Of a stretch of 38,289 nucleotides of DNA, positions 16,541 to 25,495 are shown one piece after another. Both the position numbers and the translations under genes were made by a program. The stretch is from Rhizobium sp. PP-CC-3A-592 (lineage in GTDB: Bacteria; Pseudomonadota; Alphaproteobacteria; Rhizobiales; Rhizobiaceae). Under the pieces are notes generated by a model, which was not told the origin of the DNA, searched no databases, and worked only from the letters and a program-made list of their open reading frames with translations. The stretch is from NCBI RefSeq assembly GCF_003217095.1, contig NZ_QJSR01000014.1, forward strand, positions 1-38,289, given 5' to 3'. The first letter of the stretch is position 1. Every line of letters starts with the position of its first letter.

Positions 16541-16785
16541 ACCAGGCTTCACCTGCGTCCGGTGAATCCTACCTCAAAAGTCATGAACCATTACAAAAGG
16601 CAGTTCTGAGCCATCGTCGGCGATGGTCTCAAAACCCATCCTATAATCTCGGGGCAGATCAAGTCCGCGCGTTCTCTGCTCTGATCTTCGGGATGCCGGA
16701 GCGACCACGAAGAACATCAGATGGCAGGAGAGCGGCACATCCTAATAGCCCGGCGGCGATCGCTGCCAACGGCCGGCTTCAGCCG
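16541..16785. other. Intergenic, no supported gene
   Basis: Between the repeat protein and the terminator of the convergent secreted protein. A plus-strand frame reads through (up to 96 codons) but shows no motif or convincing ribosome site. I see nothing else in it. Confidence 0.4.
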
Positions 16786-16820
16786 AAAGAAAAAGCCGCC
16801 GCCCTTCATAGAGCGGCGGC
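16786..16820 (-). terminator. Intrinsic terminator of the small secreted protein gene
   Basis: On the minus strand, GCCGCCGC (16820-16813) pairs with GCGGCGGC (16802-16795) over an eight-base loop, followed by a T-rich run (complement of the A-rich 16786-16794). It lies 11 bases after the stop of the 108-aa gene. A classic rho-independent shape. Confidence 0.8.
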
Positions 16821-16830
16821 CATTTAGCCG

Positions 16831-17157
16831 TTATCGAATGACCAGACGGAAGACTTCCGGTGCGTAGTAGTAACCGTCGGAGTGGCGGCGGTAGCCACGA
16901 CGGGCCTCGCGGTAGCCGCGGTGGCCGCGCCAGTAGCCCCGACGCTCTTCGCGACGTTCCATGCGGCGCTCATGCCTGCGATCCTGGCGCTTCATCCAAC
17001 GGGGGCGGTCGTCGCGATGACGATACTGAACCTGCTGTGTGTCAGCGGTCAGCTGAACGGGCGCCGGCACGACCGGTGCGGCAGAGGCCGAGAAACTTGT
17101 GAGGCTCAGCACGACCGCAACAGCGGCAGCGCCGAAAACGTGAGTGAACTTGGTCAT
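16831..17157 (-). CDS. Small secreted Arg/Tyr-rich protein, rhizobial type
   Basis: A 108-aa protein. Residues 1-26 are a clear Sec signal peptide (FTHVFGAAAVAVVLSLTSFSASA, cleavage after ASA). The mature part is extremely basic (HRDDRPRWMKRQDRRHERRMERREERRGYWRGHRGYREARRGYRR), and ends DGYYYAPEVFRLVIR. Small exported proteins with such RGYR/GYYY tails are common in Rhizobiales, resembling the BA14K/lectin-like group in layout, but no function can be assigned. It has its own terminator and a separate start region, so it is monocistronic. Confidence 0.75.
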   Translation of the reverse strand: MTKFTHVFGAAAVAVVLSLTSFSASAAPVVPAPVQLTADTQQVQYRHRDDRPRWMKRQDRRHERRMERREERRGYWRGHRGYREARRGYRRHSDGYYYAPEVFRLVIR

Positions 17158-17294
17158 TGGGGTATCCTTGCTAAGTAAGTCTTACTATTACGCAGCAAGG
17201 GATGAACCTAGGGTGAATAGTCTGTTCATCCAGAGGGGGCCGTGCGTCATCGTGTTTTTCTGCTGGTTTTGGCGCGTGGCACCGATGACCACCA

Positions 17295-19595
17295 TTATGA
17301 ACGGTGTGCAAACCTAATGGGCTCGAAGATCCGTACCGGCGGCGGGGTGCCGGCGAAGCGCTCGATCTCGACGCGGGTGAGCTGCCCCGTGCAGCCTTGG
17401 GCGAGTTGAGACGTGCCGATGTCGCGGGTAAGGATGTTCGGGTTGCCATGGATGCACGTGGCCTCTTCGGCTGTCGGATCGTGCGGCTCGAACCAGGCGC
17501 CGGTGGCAAGCTGCATCACGCCGGGGCGCAGGGCCTCGCTGAGGACGGCGGCGGCAAGGCAGCTGCCACGGGCGTTGAAAAGGCGCACCACGTCACCATC
17601 CTGAATGCCGCGCGCGGCGGCGTCTATAGGATGAATGCGCAAGGCCTCGCGTCCAGCGATCTTGGTTGCGCGACTGACGGCGCCGTAGTCGAGCTGGCTG
17701 TGCAGGCGCTGGTGCGGCTGGTTGCAGACAAGGTGCAGCGGAACGGGGTTCGCGCCCTCGGCTTCGGCATGCGGTGGATACCAGCGCGGATGGCCCTGGC
17801 AATCCTCATAGCCGAAGCTCTCGATTGTTTGCGAAAAAATCTCGATCTTGCCCGAGGGGGTGGCGAGCAGGGAGGCGTGCGGATCGTCCCGGAAGGCACG
17901 GGCGGGGCCGCCGGTGTCTGGCTTGACCGGCAAAGCGAGCTCGCCGCCTGCCCAGAAGGTCTCGAAATCGGGGGCCTCTTGGCCACTGGCGGCAAGCGCT
18001 TTGCGCGTCGTGTCGTAAAGGACGGCGAGCCAGTCGCGGGCGCTGCGGTTTTCGGTGAAGGCCTCTGCGGTTCCGAGCAGGCGGGCAAGGCCGGAAAAAA
18101 TGGCGTAGTCGTCGCGCGCCTCGCCCACGGGCGCGATCAGCTGTTTCATGGCGATCATCAGAGGATCGCCCGAGGCTGCGCCGATATCGTCACGCTCCAG
18201 CGTGGTCGTCGCCGGCAGCACGATATCGGCGTGGCGGGCCGACGACGTCCAGGCCGTTTCGTGGACGATGATGGTTTCCGGACGCCGGAACGCGGCGCGG
18301 AGCCGGTTCAGATCCTGATGGTGGTGGAAGGGATTGCCGCCGGCCCAGTAGACGAGCTTGATATCCGGATAGCGCCGCGCCTGCCCGTTATAGGCATAGG
18401 GGGCACCTGGTTGCAGCAGCATGTCGGCAATGCGCGCGACGGGGATGAAGTCGGCGACCGGGTTGCGGAACTGATCGAGCGTCGGCAGGGGCACGGTGAG
18501 ATCGTGCTTTCCGGTATTGCCGAGCGCCCCGAGCGAATACGCGTAGCCGCCGCCGTCGAGCCCCATTTGCCCGAGCATGGCGGCAAGCACAATGCCCATC
18601 CAGACCGGCTGCTCGCCATGGTCTGCCCGCTGCAGCGAGTGGCTGACGGTGACAAGCGTTCTTGACCGCGCCATGTCGCGGGCGAGCGTCCGGATCGTCT
18701 CCGTATCGATACCGCAGAGGGCGGAAGCCCAGTCGGGGGTCTTTTCCACGCCGTCGGATGCGCCGGTGAGATAGGCCTCGAAAGTAAGGTAGCCGACCGT
18801 GTAGCGATCAAGGAAGGCGCGGTCGTGCAGATGCTCGGTGGCAAGGACATGCGCAATGCCCAGCATCAGCGCGACGTCCGTTCCCGGTATGATCGACAGC
18901 CATTCGCCGTTCGCTTCCGGCGGGAAATCGTCCCTCAATGGGCTGACGAGGATGAAGCGGCAGCCGCGCGCGCTGGCACTGCCGATCCTGTCGCGCACGA
19001 TATGCGCGCTGTTACCGCCGCCATGCACATCCGCATTCTTGATGGCCATGCCGCCGAAGGCAACGACCATTTGGGAGCTGCGCGCGATGGCATCCCAGGT
19101 GACGCTCTTTCGCTCCACGTGATCATAGGGGCCAAGTACATGCGGCATGATGACCATGGCAGCGCCAGAGCTGTAGGTGTTGACGGATTTCACATAGCCG
19201 CCGAGCAGGTTCAGGAACCGGTGGACCTGGCTCTGCGCATGGTGGAAGCGCCCGGCGCTCGCCCAGCCATAGGACCCGCCGAACACGGCCTGCGGGCCGT
19301 GGGTGTCGTAGACCCTGCGAAGCTCAGCTGCGACCAGCGCCAGCGCCTCGTCCCATTCGACCTCAATGAATTCGTCTGCGCCACGCGCGGCGGCTGCACC
19401 GGGTCCGTGCTCCAGCCAGCCGCGCCGCACAGCCGGGCGGCGAATTCGCATGGGGCTGTCGGCGCTCGCCGGCAGGTTGCCGAGGAGCGGCGAAGGGTGG
19501 GGGTCGCAGGCATGAGGGCGGATTTCGAGTACGCCGTCCCGAACGCGGCCGGAAAAGGCGCCCCAGTGCGAACTGTGAGTCTTGAAGGGCGTCAT
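17295..19595 (-). CDS. BisC/TorA-type molybdopterin oxidoreductase (sulfoxide reductase-like)
   Basis: About 766 aa from ATG 19595 (GAGAGA upstream; a TTG two codons earlier is less likely). No TAT signal is visible and no N-terminal iron-sulfur Cys motif, which places it in the DMSO-reductase type III group, cytoplasmic like BisC. Diagnostic segments: SSHWGAFSGRVRDGVLEIRP, GGSYGWASAGRFHHAQSQVHRFLNLLGGYV, then YSSGAAMVIMPHVLG, whose Ser is the expected Mo ligand. The C-terminal cofactor domain has HLVCNQPHQRLHSQLDYG and GDVVRLFNARG. BisC-type enzymes reduce biotin or methionine sulfoxides. It is last in an operon with a TetR regulator, a DsbA-like isomerase and a GlcD-like flavoprotein. Confidence 0.85.
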   Translation of the reverse strand: MTPFKTHSSHWGAFSGRVRDGVLEIRPHACDPHPSPLLGNLPASADSPMRIRRPAVRRGWLEHGPGAAAARGADEFIEVEWDEALALVAAELRRVYDTHGPQAVFGGSYGWASAGRFHHAQSQVHRFLNLLGGYVKSVNTYSSGAAMVIMPHVLGPYDHVERKSVTWDAIARSSQMVVAFGGMAIKNADVHGGGNSAHIVRDRIGSASARGCRFILVSPLRDDFPPEANGEWLSIIPGTDVALMLGIAHVLATEHLHDRAFLDRYTVGYLTFEAYLTGASDGVEKTPDWASALCGIDTETIRTLARDMARSRTLVTVSHSLQRADHGEQPVWMGIVLAAMLGQMGLDGGGYAYSLGALGNTGKHDLTVPLPTLDQFRNPVADFIPVARIADMLLQPGAPYAYNGQARRYPDIKLVYWAGGNPFHHHQDLNRLRAAFRRPETIIVHETAWTSSARHADIVLPATTTLERDDIGAASGDPLMIAMKQLIAPVGEARDDYAIFSGLARLLGTAEAFTENRSARDWLAVLYDTTRKALAASGQEAPDFETFWAGGELALPVKPDTGGPARAFRDDPHASLLATPSGKIEIFSQTIESFGYEDCQGHPRWYPPHAEAEGANPVPLHLVCNQPHQRLHSQLDYGAVSRATKIAGREALRIHPIDAAARGIQDGDVVRLFNARGSCLAAAVLSEALRPGVMQLATGAWFEPHDPTAEEATCIHGNPNILTRDIGTSQLAQGCTGQLTRVEIERFAGTPPPVRIFEPIRFAHRS

Positions 19596-19628
19596 GGGCA
19601 AATTTCTCTCTTCACGGACGCGTGGGCA

Positions 19629-21065
19629 TCACGGCCGGCTGGGGAAGGCGTCGCCGGGCAGGATCTTGCCGGGGTTCATGATGCCCTTGGGATCGATGGC
19701 GGCCTTGATGACGCCCATGAGATCGACGCCGCCGCCGTGCTCGCGTCTGAGATAGCCGATCTTGCCGGTGCCGACGCCGTGCTCGCCGGTCGAGGTTCCG
19801 CCAACGGAGATGGCGTGGTGGACCATCGCCTTGTTGATGGCAGCGACCTCGTCGAGTTCGGCTTTGTTTTGCGGATCGACGGCGAAGACGACATGGTAGT
19901 TGCCGTCGCCGACATGGCCGAGAATGGCGGCGGGAACGCTGCAGCCCGTCAGAAGTTCGCGCGTCATTAGGATGCAGCCGGCAAGCTCCGATACCGGCAC
20001 GCAGACATCCGACGACCAGCCCTTGGCGTTCGGGCGCTGGGAGACGACGGCATAGAACGCGTTGTGCCGCGCCTTCCACAGACGGTTGCGCTCTTCCGGC
20101 GTGCTGGCGAAAGCGAAGTCGCGGCCGCCATTCTCCTCGACGATGGCGGCGACCATCTCCACCTGCTCGGCCACGGCGGCCGGCGAGCCGTGGAATTCGA
20201 AGGCGAGCGTGTCCTCGACGTCGAGCGACAGACTGGAATAGCGGTTGACGGCGTCGATCAGCCCGCGATCCATCAGCTCCATGCGGGCGACGGGAATACC
20301 GAGCTGCACCACGGAGATGGCCGCTGCCACCGCTTGCTCGACGCTTGGAAAAGAGCAGAGCGCGGCCGAGATGGTTTCCGGCACGCCGTACAGCCGGAGC
20401 GTCACCTCGGTGATGATGCCGAGCGTGCCTTCGGACCCGACGAAGAGGCGGGTGAGATCGTAGCCAGCCGACGATTTTCGGGCCCTGCCACCAGTGCGGA
20501 TGATTTCCCCGCTCGGCAGCACCACGGTCAGCGACAGCACGTTTTCGCGCATGGTGCCGTAGCGCACGGCATTGGTGCCGGAGGCGCGGGTGGCGGCCAT
20601 GCCGCCGAGCGAGGCATTGGCGCCGGGGTCGATAGGGAAGAAGAGACCGGTGTCGCGCAGATGCGTATTCAGCTGCTCGCGCGTCACGCCTGCCTCGACC
20701 GTGCAGTCCAGATCTTGCGCACCGACCCGCAGGATCTTCGTCATGCGAGAGAGGTCGATGCTCACGCCGCCATGAAGCGCTGTGAGATGACCTTCGAGCG
20801 AGGTGCCCGTGCCATAGGGAATGACCGGCACGCCGGCCGCCGCGCAGAGACGGACGATATCGGACACCTCCTGCGTCGTTTCCGCAAAGATCACAGCATC
20901 CGGAATGGACGGCGTGTGGTGGGACTCACCACGGCCATGCTGCTCGCGCAGCGCCTGCGATGCCGAAAACCGGTCCTCGAACTGCGATTTCAGCCATTCG
21001 AGAAGCGCGGCGAGAGGCGCCGCCTGTTCGCGGGTCTGCGGGGAAAGAGCGGGGGATGAGGGCAT
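19629..21065 (-). CDS. GlcD/D-lactate-dehydrogenase-type FAD-linked oxidase
   Basis: A 478-aa protein with FAD_binding_4 and FAD-oxidase C domains. PYGTGTSLEGHLTALHGGVSIDLSRM (about 95-120) is the FAD-pyrophosphate loop, followed by VEAGVTREQLNTHLRDTGLFFPIDPGANASLGGMAATRASGTNAVRYGTMRENV and VGSEGTLGIITEVTLRLYG. The C-terminus has GHVGDGNYHV, a metal-binding motif, and the usual STGEHGVGTGKIGYLRREHGG. Members oxidise D-lactate, glycolate or other 2-hydroxy acids. A GGAG ribosome site precedes the ATG. It sits 33 bases before the bisC-like start, so the two are probably co-transcribed, perhaps acting on a hydroxy acid linked to the same substrate. Confidence 0.85.
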   Translation of the reverse strand: MPSSPALSPQTREQAAPLAALLEWLKSQFEDRFSASQALREQHGRGESHHTPSIPDAVIFAETTQEVSDIVRLCAAAGVPVIPYGTGTSLEGHLTALHGGVSIDLSRMTKILRVGAQDLDCTVEAGVTREQLNTHLRDTGLFFPIDPGANASLGGMAATRASGTNAVRYGTMRENVLSLTVVLPSGEIIRTGGRARKSSAGYDLTRLFVGSEGTLGIITEVTLRLYGVPETISAALCSFPSVEQAVAAAISVVQLGIPVARMELMDRGLIDAVNRYSSLSLDVEDTLAFEFHGSPAAVAEQVEMVAAIVEENGGRDFAFASTPEERNRLWKARHNAFYAVVSQRPNAKGWSSDVCVPVSELAGCILMTRELLTGCSVPAAILGHVGDGNYHVVFAVDPQNKAELDEVAAINKAMVHHAISVGGTSTGEHGVGTGKIGYLRREHGGGVDLMGVIKAAIDPKGIMNPGKILPGDAFPSRP

Positions 21066-21106
21066 GGGATACTCCGGGGCTTCGTGTGATCGCAGGTCAT
21101 CTGCGG

Positions 21107-21709
21107 TCAGGCGATCGGCGCTTCGCCGTTCAGGTGGCGCTCGAGAAAGGGAAGGCTGTCCTGGCCCCAGTAGAGTTCGTTCTCGAAGCGATAGGTTGGC
21201 AGGCCGAAGACGCCTGCGGCCGAGGCGACGTCCCTGTTCGACGCCCAGATGGCGCGGATCTCGTCCGATTGCGCAAGCTTTTCGAGCACCGCGCCATCCA
21301 GTCCGGCTGCGTCGGCAATGGCGATACGCACTTCCGGCTTACCGATGTCGGCGGCATGGCTCCAGAAGGCTTCCTGCAAGGCGGCGGTCAGCGTCAGCCA
21401 ATCCTTGCCCGTCTCGATGGCGGCCATCACCAGCAAACCGGCCGGGGTCGGGTCGGAGAGGGCGGCGCGGTTTTCGAAGGTCAGCGTCTTGCCGCGATGG
21501 GCCGCCCAGCGTTTCAGGTCCTTCGTCCAGTAGGTCCGGCGCGGCTCGGGACGGTTGCGCGAATAGATGCCGCCATTGTCCTCGATCAGGGGGATAAGAT
21601 AGGGGCGGATGGTGGCGCCGTGGCGCTCGGCAAGCTCGCGGAACGGCGCAAGGCCGATGAAGGCGAAGGGAGAGCCGATGCCGAAGAAGTAATCGATGGT
21701 CTTGCTCAT
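21107..21709 (-). CDS. 2-hydroxychromene-2-carboxylate isomerase / DsbA-like (GST-kappa) protein
   Basis: A 200-aa thioredoxin-fold protein. The N-terminus IDYFFGIGSPFAFIGLAPFRELAERHG has the Ser-Pro of the HCCA-isomerase group in place of the CxxC of DsbA. The end has ASAAGVFGLPTYRFENELYWGQDSLPFLERHL, with the cis-Pro (LPTYRF) and the WGQD-L-LE pattern of the same family. Such enzymes use glutathione to isomerise or conjugate aromatic and other substrates. Its ATG overlaps the TetR stop (ATGA), so the regulator and enzyme are co-translated. Actual substrate unknown; a thiol-transfer role with sulfur compounds would suit the context. Confidence 0.85.
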   Translation of the reverse strand: MSKTIDYFFGIGSPFAFIGLAPFRELAERHGATIRPYLIPLIEDNGGIYSRNRPEPRRTYWTKDLKRWAAHRGKTLTFENRAALSDPTPAGLLVMAAIETGKDWLTLTAALQEAFWSHAADIGKPEVRIAIADAAGLDGAVLEKLAQSDEIRAIWASNRDVASAAGVFGLPTYRFENELYWGQDSLPFLERHLNGEAPIA

Positions 21710-22302
21710 GCACTTTCTCTTTCGTTGAGATTTCGGGTGTGGAGACCGGGAGATATCGCGGCGTCAAAAACGGAGAGAGCGCAGTCGCGTGCGACAAGCA
21801 CCGCCTGCGGATCGCGCCCGACGGCCACGGTGGACAGGGCGCCCTCGTAGAGGAGGGCAAGGTGTGCAGCCGGCTGCTCCGGCGCAGCTGTGACAGGACT
21901 GAGGATCCTGCGGAAGATGTCGCCGACGGCGGCCTTGTGGGTGCGTGCGATCGTCGTGACGCGTTCGGATTCGCCGTGTTCCGCAACGGCAAGGGCGAAG
22001 GCGCAGCCGCGGAACTCCGGGCTGTCGGCCTTTTCATACAGCCGCAGGAAGATCGCCTCGACCTGATCGCGCGGGGGGCCGACTGTTGCGAGCACATCCT
22101 GCAGCGAGCGCAGCACGCGTTCGTGCCGATCCTGCAGATAGGCGGCAACCAGATGATCCTTCGATGGGAAATGCCGGTAGAGCGTCGCCTTGGCGACATT
22201 GGCCTCCTCAATGATCCGGTCGATGCCGACAGCCCGAATGCCCTCCCGGTAGAAGAGCGTACTGGCGGAGGCGAGGATCTGGTGGGCGATGGATGCTTTC
22301 AT
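21706..22302 (-). CDS. TetR-family transcriptional regulator
   Basis: About 198 aa from ATG 22302; the frame is open to 22413 but the extra N-terminus is low-complexity and unlike the family. Residues 5-50 (HQILASASTLFYREGIRAVGIDRIIEEANVAKATLYRHF) are the TetR helix-turn-helix with the usual KATLYRHFPSKDHL recognition helix. The rest is an all-helical ligand domain, including EFRGCAFALAVAEHGE. It is the first gene of the operon with the HCCA-isomerase-like, GlcD-like and BisC-like genes, so it probably controls that operon in response to a small molecule. Confidence 0.85.
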   Translation of the reverse strand: MKASIAHQILASASTLFYREGIRAVGIDRIIEEANVAKATLYRHFPSKDHLVAAYLQDRHERVLRSLQDVLATVGPPRDQVEAIFLRLYEKADSPEFRGCAFALAVAEHGESERVTTIARTHKAAVGDIFRRILSPVTAAPEQPAAHLALLYEGALSTVAVGRDPQAVLVARDCALSVFDAAISPGLHTRNLNERESA

Positions 22303-22702
22303 GGTGACGCCTTGTGACGCTATTTGCCGGAACAGATTTGCGAGGATAATGGGCTGGGGGCTGGGGGCTGGTGCGGATTCTCGTGACCTTTGCGGAATCG
22401 AGGAGAAAGACAAGTCTTTCTGAGGCGGATCGAAAAACGGCGCTTTAATGGATTGCTCTCCGTCGGGCCCCTAGTTCCCCGTCATTCCGGACGTGTTCAA
22501 CTGCGATGAATTGTGGTCATGCGCAACGGTATGACATTCTGAGAATGCATGCAGGCTTGAGGAAGTGTGTTTTCCGACCTGACAGACGTCAGGTCGCTGG
22601 GTTCCGGCTCAAGGCCGAAAAGACAGAGGAGGGGATCCGTGCGCCTGAAGAACGAGGCTGGATCTGAAGCCCTCGTTCCCGTCTGCCTGTCATACGCCGC
22701 CA
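22303..22702. other. Intergenic between the TetR operon and the sulfonate permease
   Basis: About 400 bases. It holds the TetR operon promoter region (22303-22450, with an AT-rich patch) and a perfect palindrome at 22575-22596. Short frames (for example 22497-22721) show no family features. No IS or RNA gene seen. Confidence 0.4.
22575..22596. promoter_or_regulatory. Perfect 9+4+9 palindrome, operator or terminator stem
   Basis: CGACCTGAC (22575-22583) and GTCAGGTCG (22588-22596) around AGAC. It lies about 107 bases past the end of the tauC/ssuC-like gene and 273 bases upstream of the TetR start. No T-run follows on either strand, so an operator for the TetR-type or another regulator is as likely as a terminator. 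Confidence 0.35.
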
Positions 22703-23599
22703 TCATGTCCGCCCCTTCCACGGGACGAGTGCGGTCTCCAGCAGACGGATAGCGGCGGCGGAAGAGAAAGCGCAGGCCGCTATGATGAAAATGCCGACGA
22801 AGACGACGTCGGTGGCGAGGAATTGGCCGGCCGACATGATCATGAAGCCGATGCCACGCGTGGAGGCGATCAGCTCGGCGGCCACCAGCGTTCCCCAGCC
22901 GATGCCAAGCGCGATGCGAATGCCGGTGAGGATTTCCGGTAGGGCCGAGGGAAAGACGATATCGGTAAAGAGCTGGAAGCGGCTGGCGCCGAGCGACCGC
23001 GCCGCATTGATGCGCTCAATGGGCAGCGCCCGCACGCCGGCCTGTGCGGAGAGGCAGATGGGTGCGAACATGGCGAGCGTCAGCAGCGTGATCTTCGACG
23101 TTTCGCCGATGCCGAGCCAGATGATCATCAGCGGCAGGTAAGACAGCGGCGGAAGGGGCCAGTAGAATTCGATCGGCGTGTCGAGCACGCCCTTGGCGAC
23201 GCGATTGACGCCCATCAACAAGCCGATGGGAATCGCCAGGCTGATGGCGATGGCGGCGGCGGTGAGGATGCGGAACAGGCTGGCGAACAGATGCTCGCCG
23301 AGCGACGCGCCCGCATAGCCGTCGCGGTAGATGTTGGCAAATTGCGTCACCACCTCCGCCGGTGCGGGAAGAAAGAGGGGGGAAACGAGGCCGAACTGTG
23401 ATGTCGCCCACCATGCCGACAGGATGACCACGGCGGTGACAAGGCTGATGGCCGCCGTTGGGCGGCCCAATATGCCGAAGCTCGTCATTTCCACCGTTCG
23501 GACCGGGTGGGGGCGGACCGGGCGTGGGAGGGGTGGTGACTGGGTGTGCGTGTGGAGCTGGTCGGGGCAGAGGACGGTGTCCTGGGTGATCTCGCTCAT
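22703..23599 (-). CDS. Sulfonate/taurine-type ABC permease (TauC/SsuC family)
   Basis: About 298 aa from ATG 23599, whose ATGA overlaps the ATPase stop; the frame continues open to 23851 but that part belongs to the ATPase gene. Features: helix [21 protein letters not shown], the SsuC signature [57 protein letters not shown], and the coupling loop [49 protein letters not shown]. It spans the inner membrane and works with the tauB- and tauA-like partners. A His-rich N-terminal segment ([18 protein letters not shown]) is unusual. Confidence 0.9.
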   Translation of the reverse strand: MSEITQDTVLCPDQLHTHTQSPPLPRPVRPHPVRTVEMTSFGILGRPTAAISLVTAVVILSAWWATSQFGLVSPLFLPAPAEVVTQFANIYRDGYAGASLGEHLFASLFRILTAAAIAISLAIPIGLLMGVNRVAKGVLDTPIEFYWPLPPLSYLPLMIIWLGIGETSKITLLTLAMFAPICLSAQAGVRALPIERINAARSLGASRFQLFTDIVFPSALPEILTGIRIALGIGWGTLVAAELIASTRGIGFMIMSAGQFLATDVVFVGIFIIAACAFSSAAAIRLLETALVPWKGRT

Positions 23600-24387
23600 G
23601 CGGCGTCTCTTCTCACAGTGTCCGTGGCGTGCAGCATGGCGCGGATTTCCTCGCGCAGTTCGGCGAATTCCGGTGCGGTCTTGACCGCGCGCGCGTCGCC
23701 GCTTTTCGCAAACTGACGCATGAAGGGCGGATCGAACCGCCCGACGATGCGGCCCGGCCGCGGCGACATGACGAGCACGTGCGTGCCGAGGAACAGCGCT
23801 TCCTCGATGGAATGGGTGATGAAAAAGATGCGCTTGCCGGTCCGCGTCCACACCGACACGAGCAATTCCTGCATCTGCTCGCGCGTCAGGCTGTCGAGGG
23901 CGCCGAAGGGCTCGTCCATCAGCAGGATCTCCGGCTCGGTGGCGAGCGCCCGCGCGATGCCGACGCGCTGGCGCATGCCGCCCGACAGCTCGTAAGGATA
24001 GGCCGCGGCAAAATCGGCAAGGCCGACGAGGCGTAACAACTCCTCGACGCGGTCCAGCCGCTCAAGCCGCGACACGCGGGCGAACTTCAGGCCGAGGCCG
24101 ACATTGTCGGCGATCGTCTTCCAGGGCAGCAGCGTATCTTTCTGAAAGACGACGCCGCGATCTGCACCGGGGCCCGAGACCGGCCGGCCATTGAGCGTGA
24201 TGGTGCCCTCCGACAAAGGCAGGAAACCGGCGATGGCATTGAGAATGGTGGACTTGCCGCACCCCGACGCGCCCAGCGCCACAACGAAGCCGCTGTCGGG
24301 GATATCGAAGGATACCCGGTCCAGCGCCTGGACGGTTCGGCCGTCGCGCGTGGCGAAATAGACGCTGGCCTGATCGACTGAAAGCAT
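23596..24387 (-). CDS. Sulfonate/taurine-type ABC ATPase (TauB/SsuB family)
   Basis: A 263-aa ATPase. Walker [10 protein letters not shown] at residues 39-47, Q-loop at Gln82, signature LSGGMRQR at 134-141, Walker [13 protein letters not shown] at 154-165, switch His in ITHSIEEAL. The [18 protein letters not shown] and DEPFGALD set is typical of nitrate/sulfonate/taurine importers. It energises the permease encoded by the overlapping downstream gene. The gene is separated from the binding-protein gene by about 97 bases that contain a strong hairpin. Confidence 0.9.
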   Translation of the reverse strand: MLSVDQASVYFATRDGRTVQALDRVSFDIPDSGFVVALGASGCGKSTILNAIAGFLPLSEGTITLNGRPVSGPGADRGVVFQKDTLLPWKTIADNVGLGLKFARVSRLERLDRVEELLRLVGLADFAAAYPYELSGGMRQRVGIARALATEPEILLMDEPFGALDSLTREQMQELLVSVWTRTGKRIFFITHSIEEALFLGTHVLVMSPRPGRIVGRFDPPFMRQFAKSGDARAVKTAPEFAELREEIRAMLHATDTVRRDAA

Positions 24388-24447
24388 AGAATGATCTCAT
24401 GCATACAACGCCAGAGCGGGGAGCGCCGGCGTCTGAGGTTATCGGGT

Positions 24448-24468
24448 CAGACCCGTTTTACGGGTCTG
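24448..24468 (-). terminator. Strong hairpin between binding-protein and ATPase genes
   Basis: CAGACCCGT (24448-24456) and ACGGGTCTG (24460-24468) form a perfect 9-bp stem with a three-base loop, 16 bases after the binding-protein stop. Partial terminators or 3'-end stabilising stems in this position commonly raise the level of binding-protein mRNA over the downstream genes. Confidence 0.55.
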
Positions 24469-24484
24469 TACCCTGAAGAGGCGA

Positions 24485-25495
24485 TCAGTTGCTGGCGTTG
24501 GCCAGCGCCTCCGGCGTGACGAAGGCCGCGTAGCTCGGTAGGACCTGTGAGACCTTGCCCTGATCTTTCAGGAACTTGGCCGTATCTTTCAGAATCTTGG
24601 CCGCACCCGATGCCTCGCCGCCGCCGAGCCATGCGGCCGATGCCTGCACGTCCGGCGTCAGGAGATTGAGGTTCTTCAGCGCTGCCGCATGCTGCTCCGC
24701 CGTGCCGCCGAGGATTTTTGCAAGCGCTTTGGCATTCTCGCTTTCCGGCCCCCAAGCGGCCTTATCCGTGGCGAAGGAGGCGTAATATTTGTTGATCACG
24801 CCGGCATAGTCGCGCAGGAATTTCGGATTCTCGCTCGCAAAGTCCGAGGCCGCGACCCAGGCGGAGAAGGTCGGCGCGCCGCGCTCGGCCACGTCCTTGG
24901 AGGTGATCAGCACCTTGCCGTTCTTCTTCAGCTCGGTCAGAGCCGGATCCCAGACGAAACCGCCGTCGATATCGCCGCGCGTATAGCTGGCGACGATTTC
25001 CGGCTGCGGTATGGCGAAGACCTGCACGTCCTTCTCCGAGAGGCCCAGCGACTTGATGAGGGCAAGCAGCTGGTAATGATCCGTGGAGACGGGGGCGGCG
25101 GCGAGCTTCTTACCCTTGAGGTCGTCGAGGCTCTCGATGACGGAGCCATTGCGCACGACGAGCGCCTCGTCGATGCCGGAGATAGAGGACAGATAGAACG
25201 CCTTCACATCGAGGCCGCGCGACGTGGCGGCCGCAAACGGGCTGGAGCCGACATAGCCGATCTGCACATCGCCCGAGGCGATGGCGGCGAAGATCTCGGC
25301 GCCGGAATTGAACTTGCGGAAATCGATCTCGGTGCCGGTGGCCTTGGCGAACTCGCCATTGGCAATCGCAACCGAGGACGGCAGCGCGTCCGTCTGGTAG
25401 CCGACGACCACCGTCTTATCCGCGGCGGCGGCGATGGACGCGAGTGAGAGACCTGCAAGACCAACGGCCGCCGCAAGGAATGATTTCAATGTCAT
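24485..25495 (-). CDS. tauA: Taurine/sulfonate-type ABC binding protein (TauA family)
   Basis: About 336 aa from ATG 25495 (GGGGGC ribosome site seven bases upstream; the longer frame to 25579 has no signal sequence). The signal peptide LKSFLAAAVGLAGLSLASIAAAAD is followed by KTVVVGYQTDALPSSVAIANGEF. Other TauA-type segments are GYVGSSPFAAATSRGLDVKAFYLSSISGIDEALVVRN, KLAAAPVSTDHYQLLALI and GDIDGGFVWDPALTEL. The protein captures taurine or another sulfonate in the periplasm for the adjacent permease and ATPase. No tauD dioxygenase lies beside it; monooxygenases encoded 12-20 kb away may serve instead. Confidence 0.85.
   Translation of the reverse strand: MTLKSFLAAAVGLAGLSLASIAAAADKTVVVGYQTDALPSSVAIANGEFAKATGTEIDFRKFNSGAEIFAAIASGDVQIGYVGSSPFAAATSRGLDVKAFYLSSISGIDEALVVRNGSVIESLDDLKGKKLAAAPVSTDHYQLLALIKSLGLSEKDVQVFAIPQPEIVASYTRGDIDGGFVWDPALTELKKNGKVLITSKDVAERGAPTFSAWVAASDFASENPKFLRDYAGVINKYYASFATDKAAWGPESENAKALAKILGGTAEQHAAALKNLNLLTPDVQASAAWLGGGEASGAAKILKDTAKFLKDQGKVSQVLPSYAAFVTPEALANASN

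Noticed and set aside
16537-16827. Plus-strand frame of 96 codons after the repeat protein
   Set aside because: It runs through the convergent terminator stem and has no family features.
17304-18665. Plus-strand frame of 453 codons opposite the bisC-like gene
   Set aside because: Antisense shadow with no family features.
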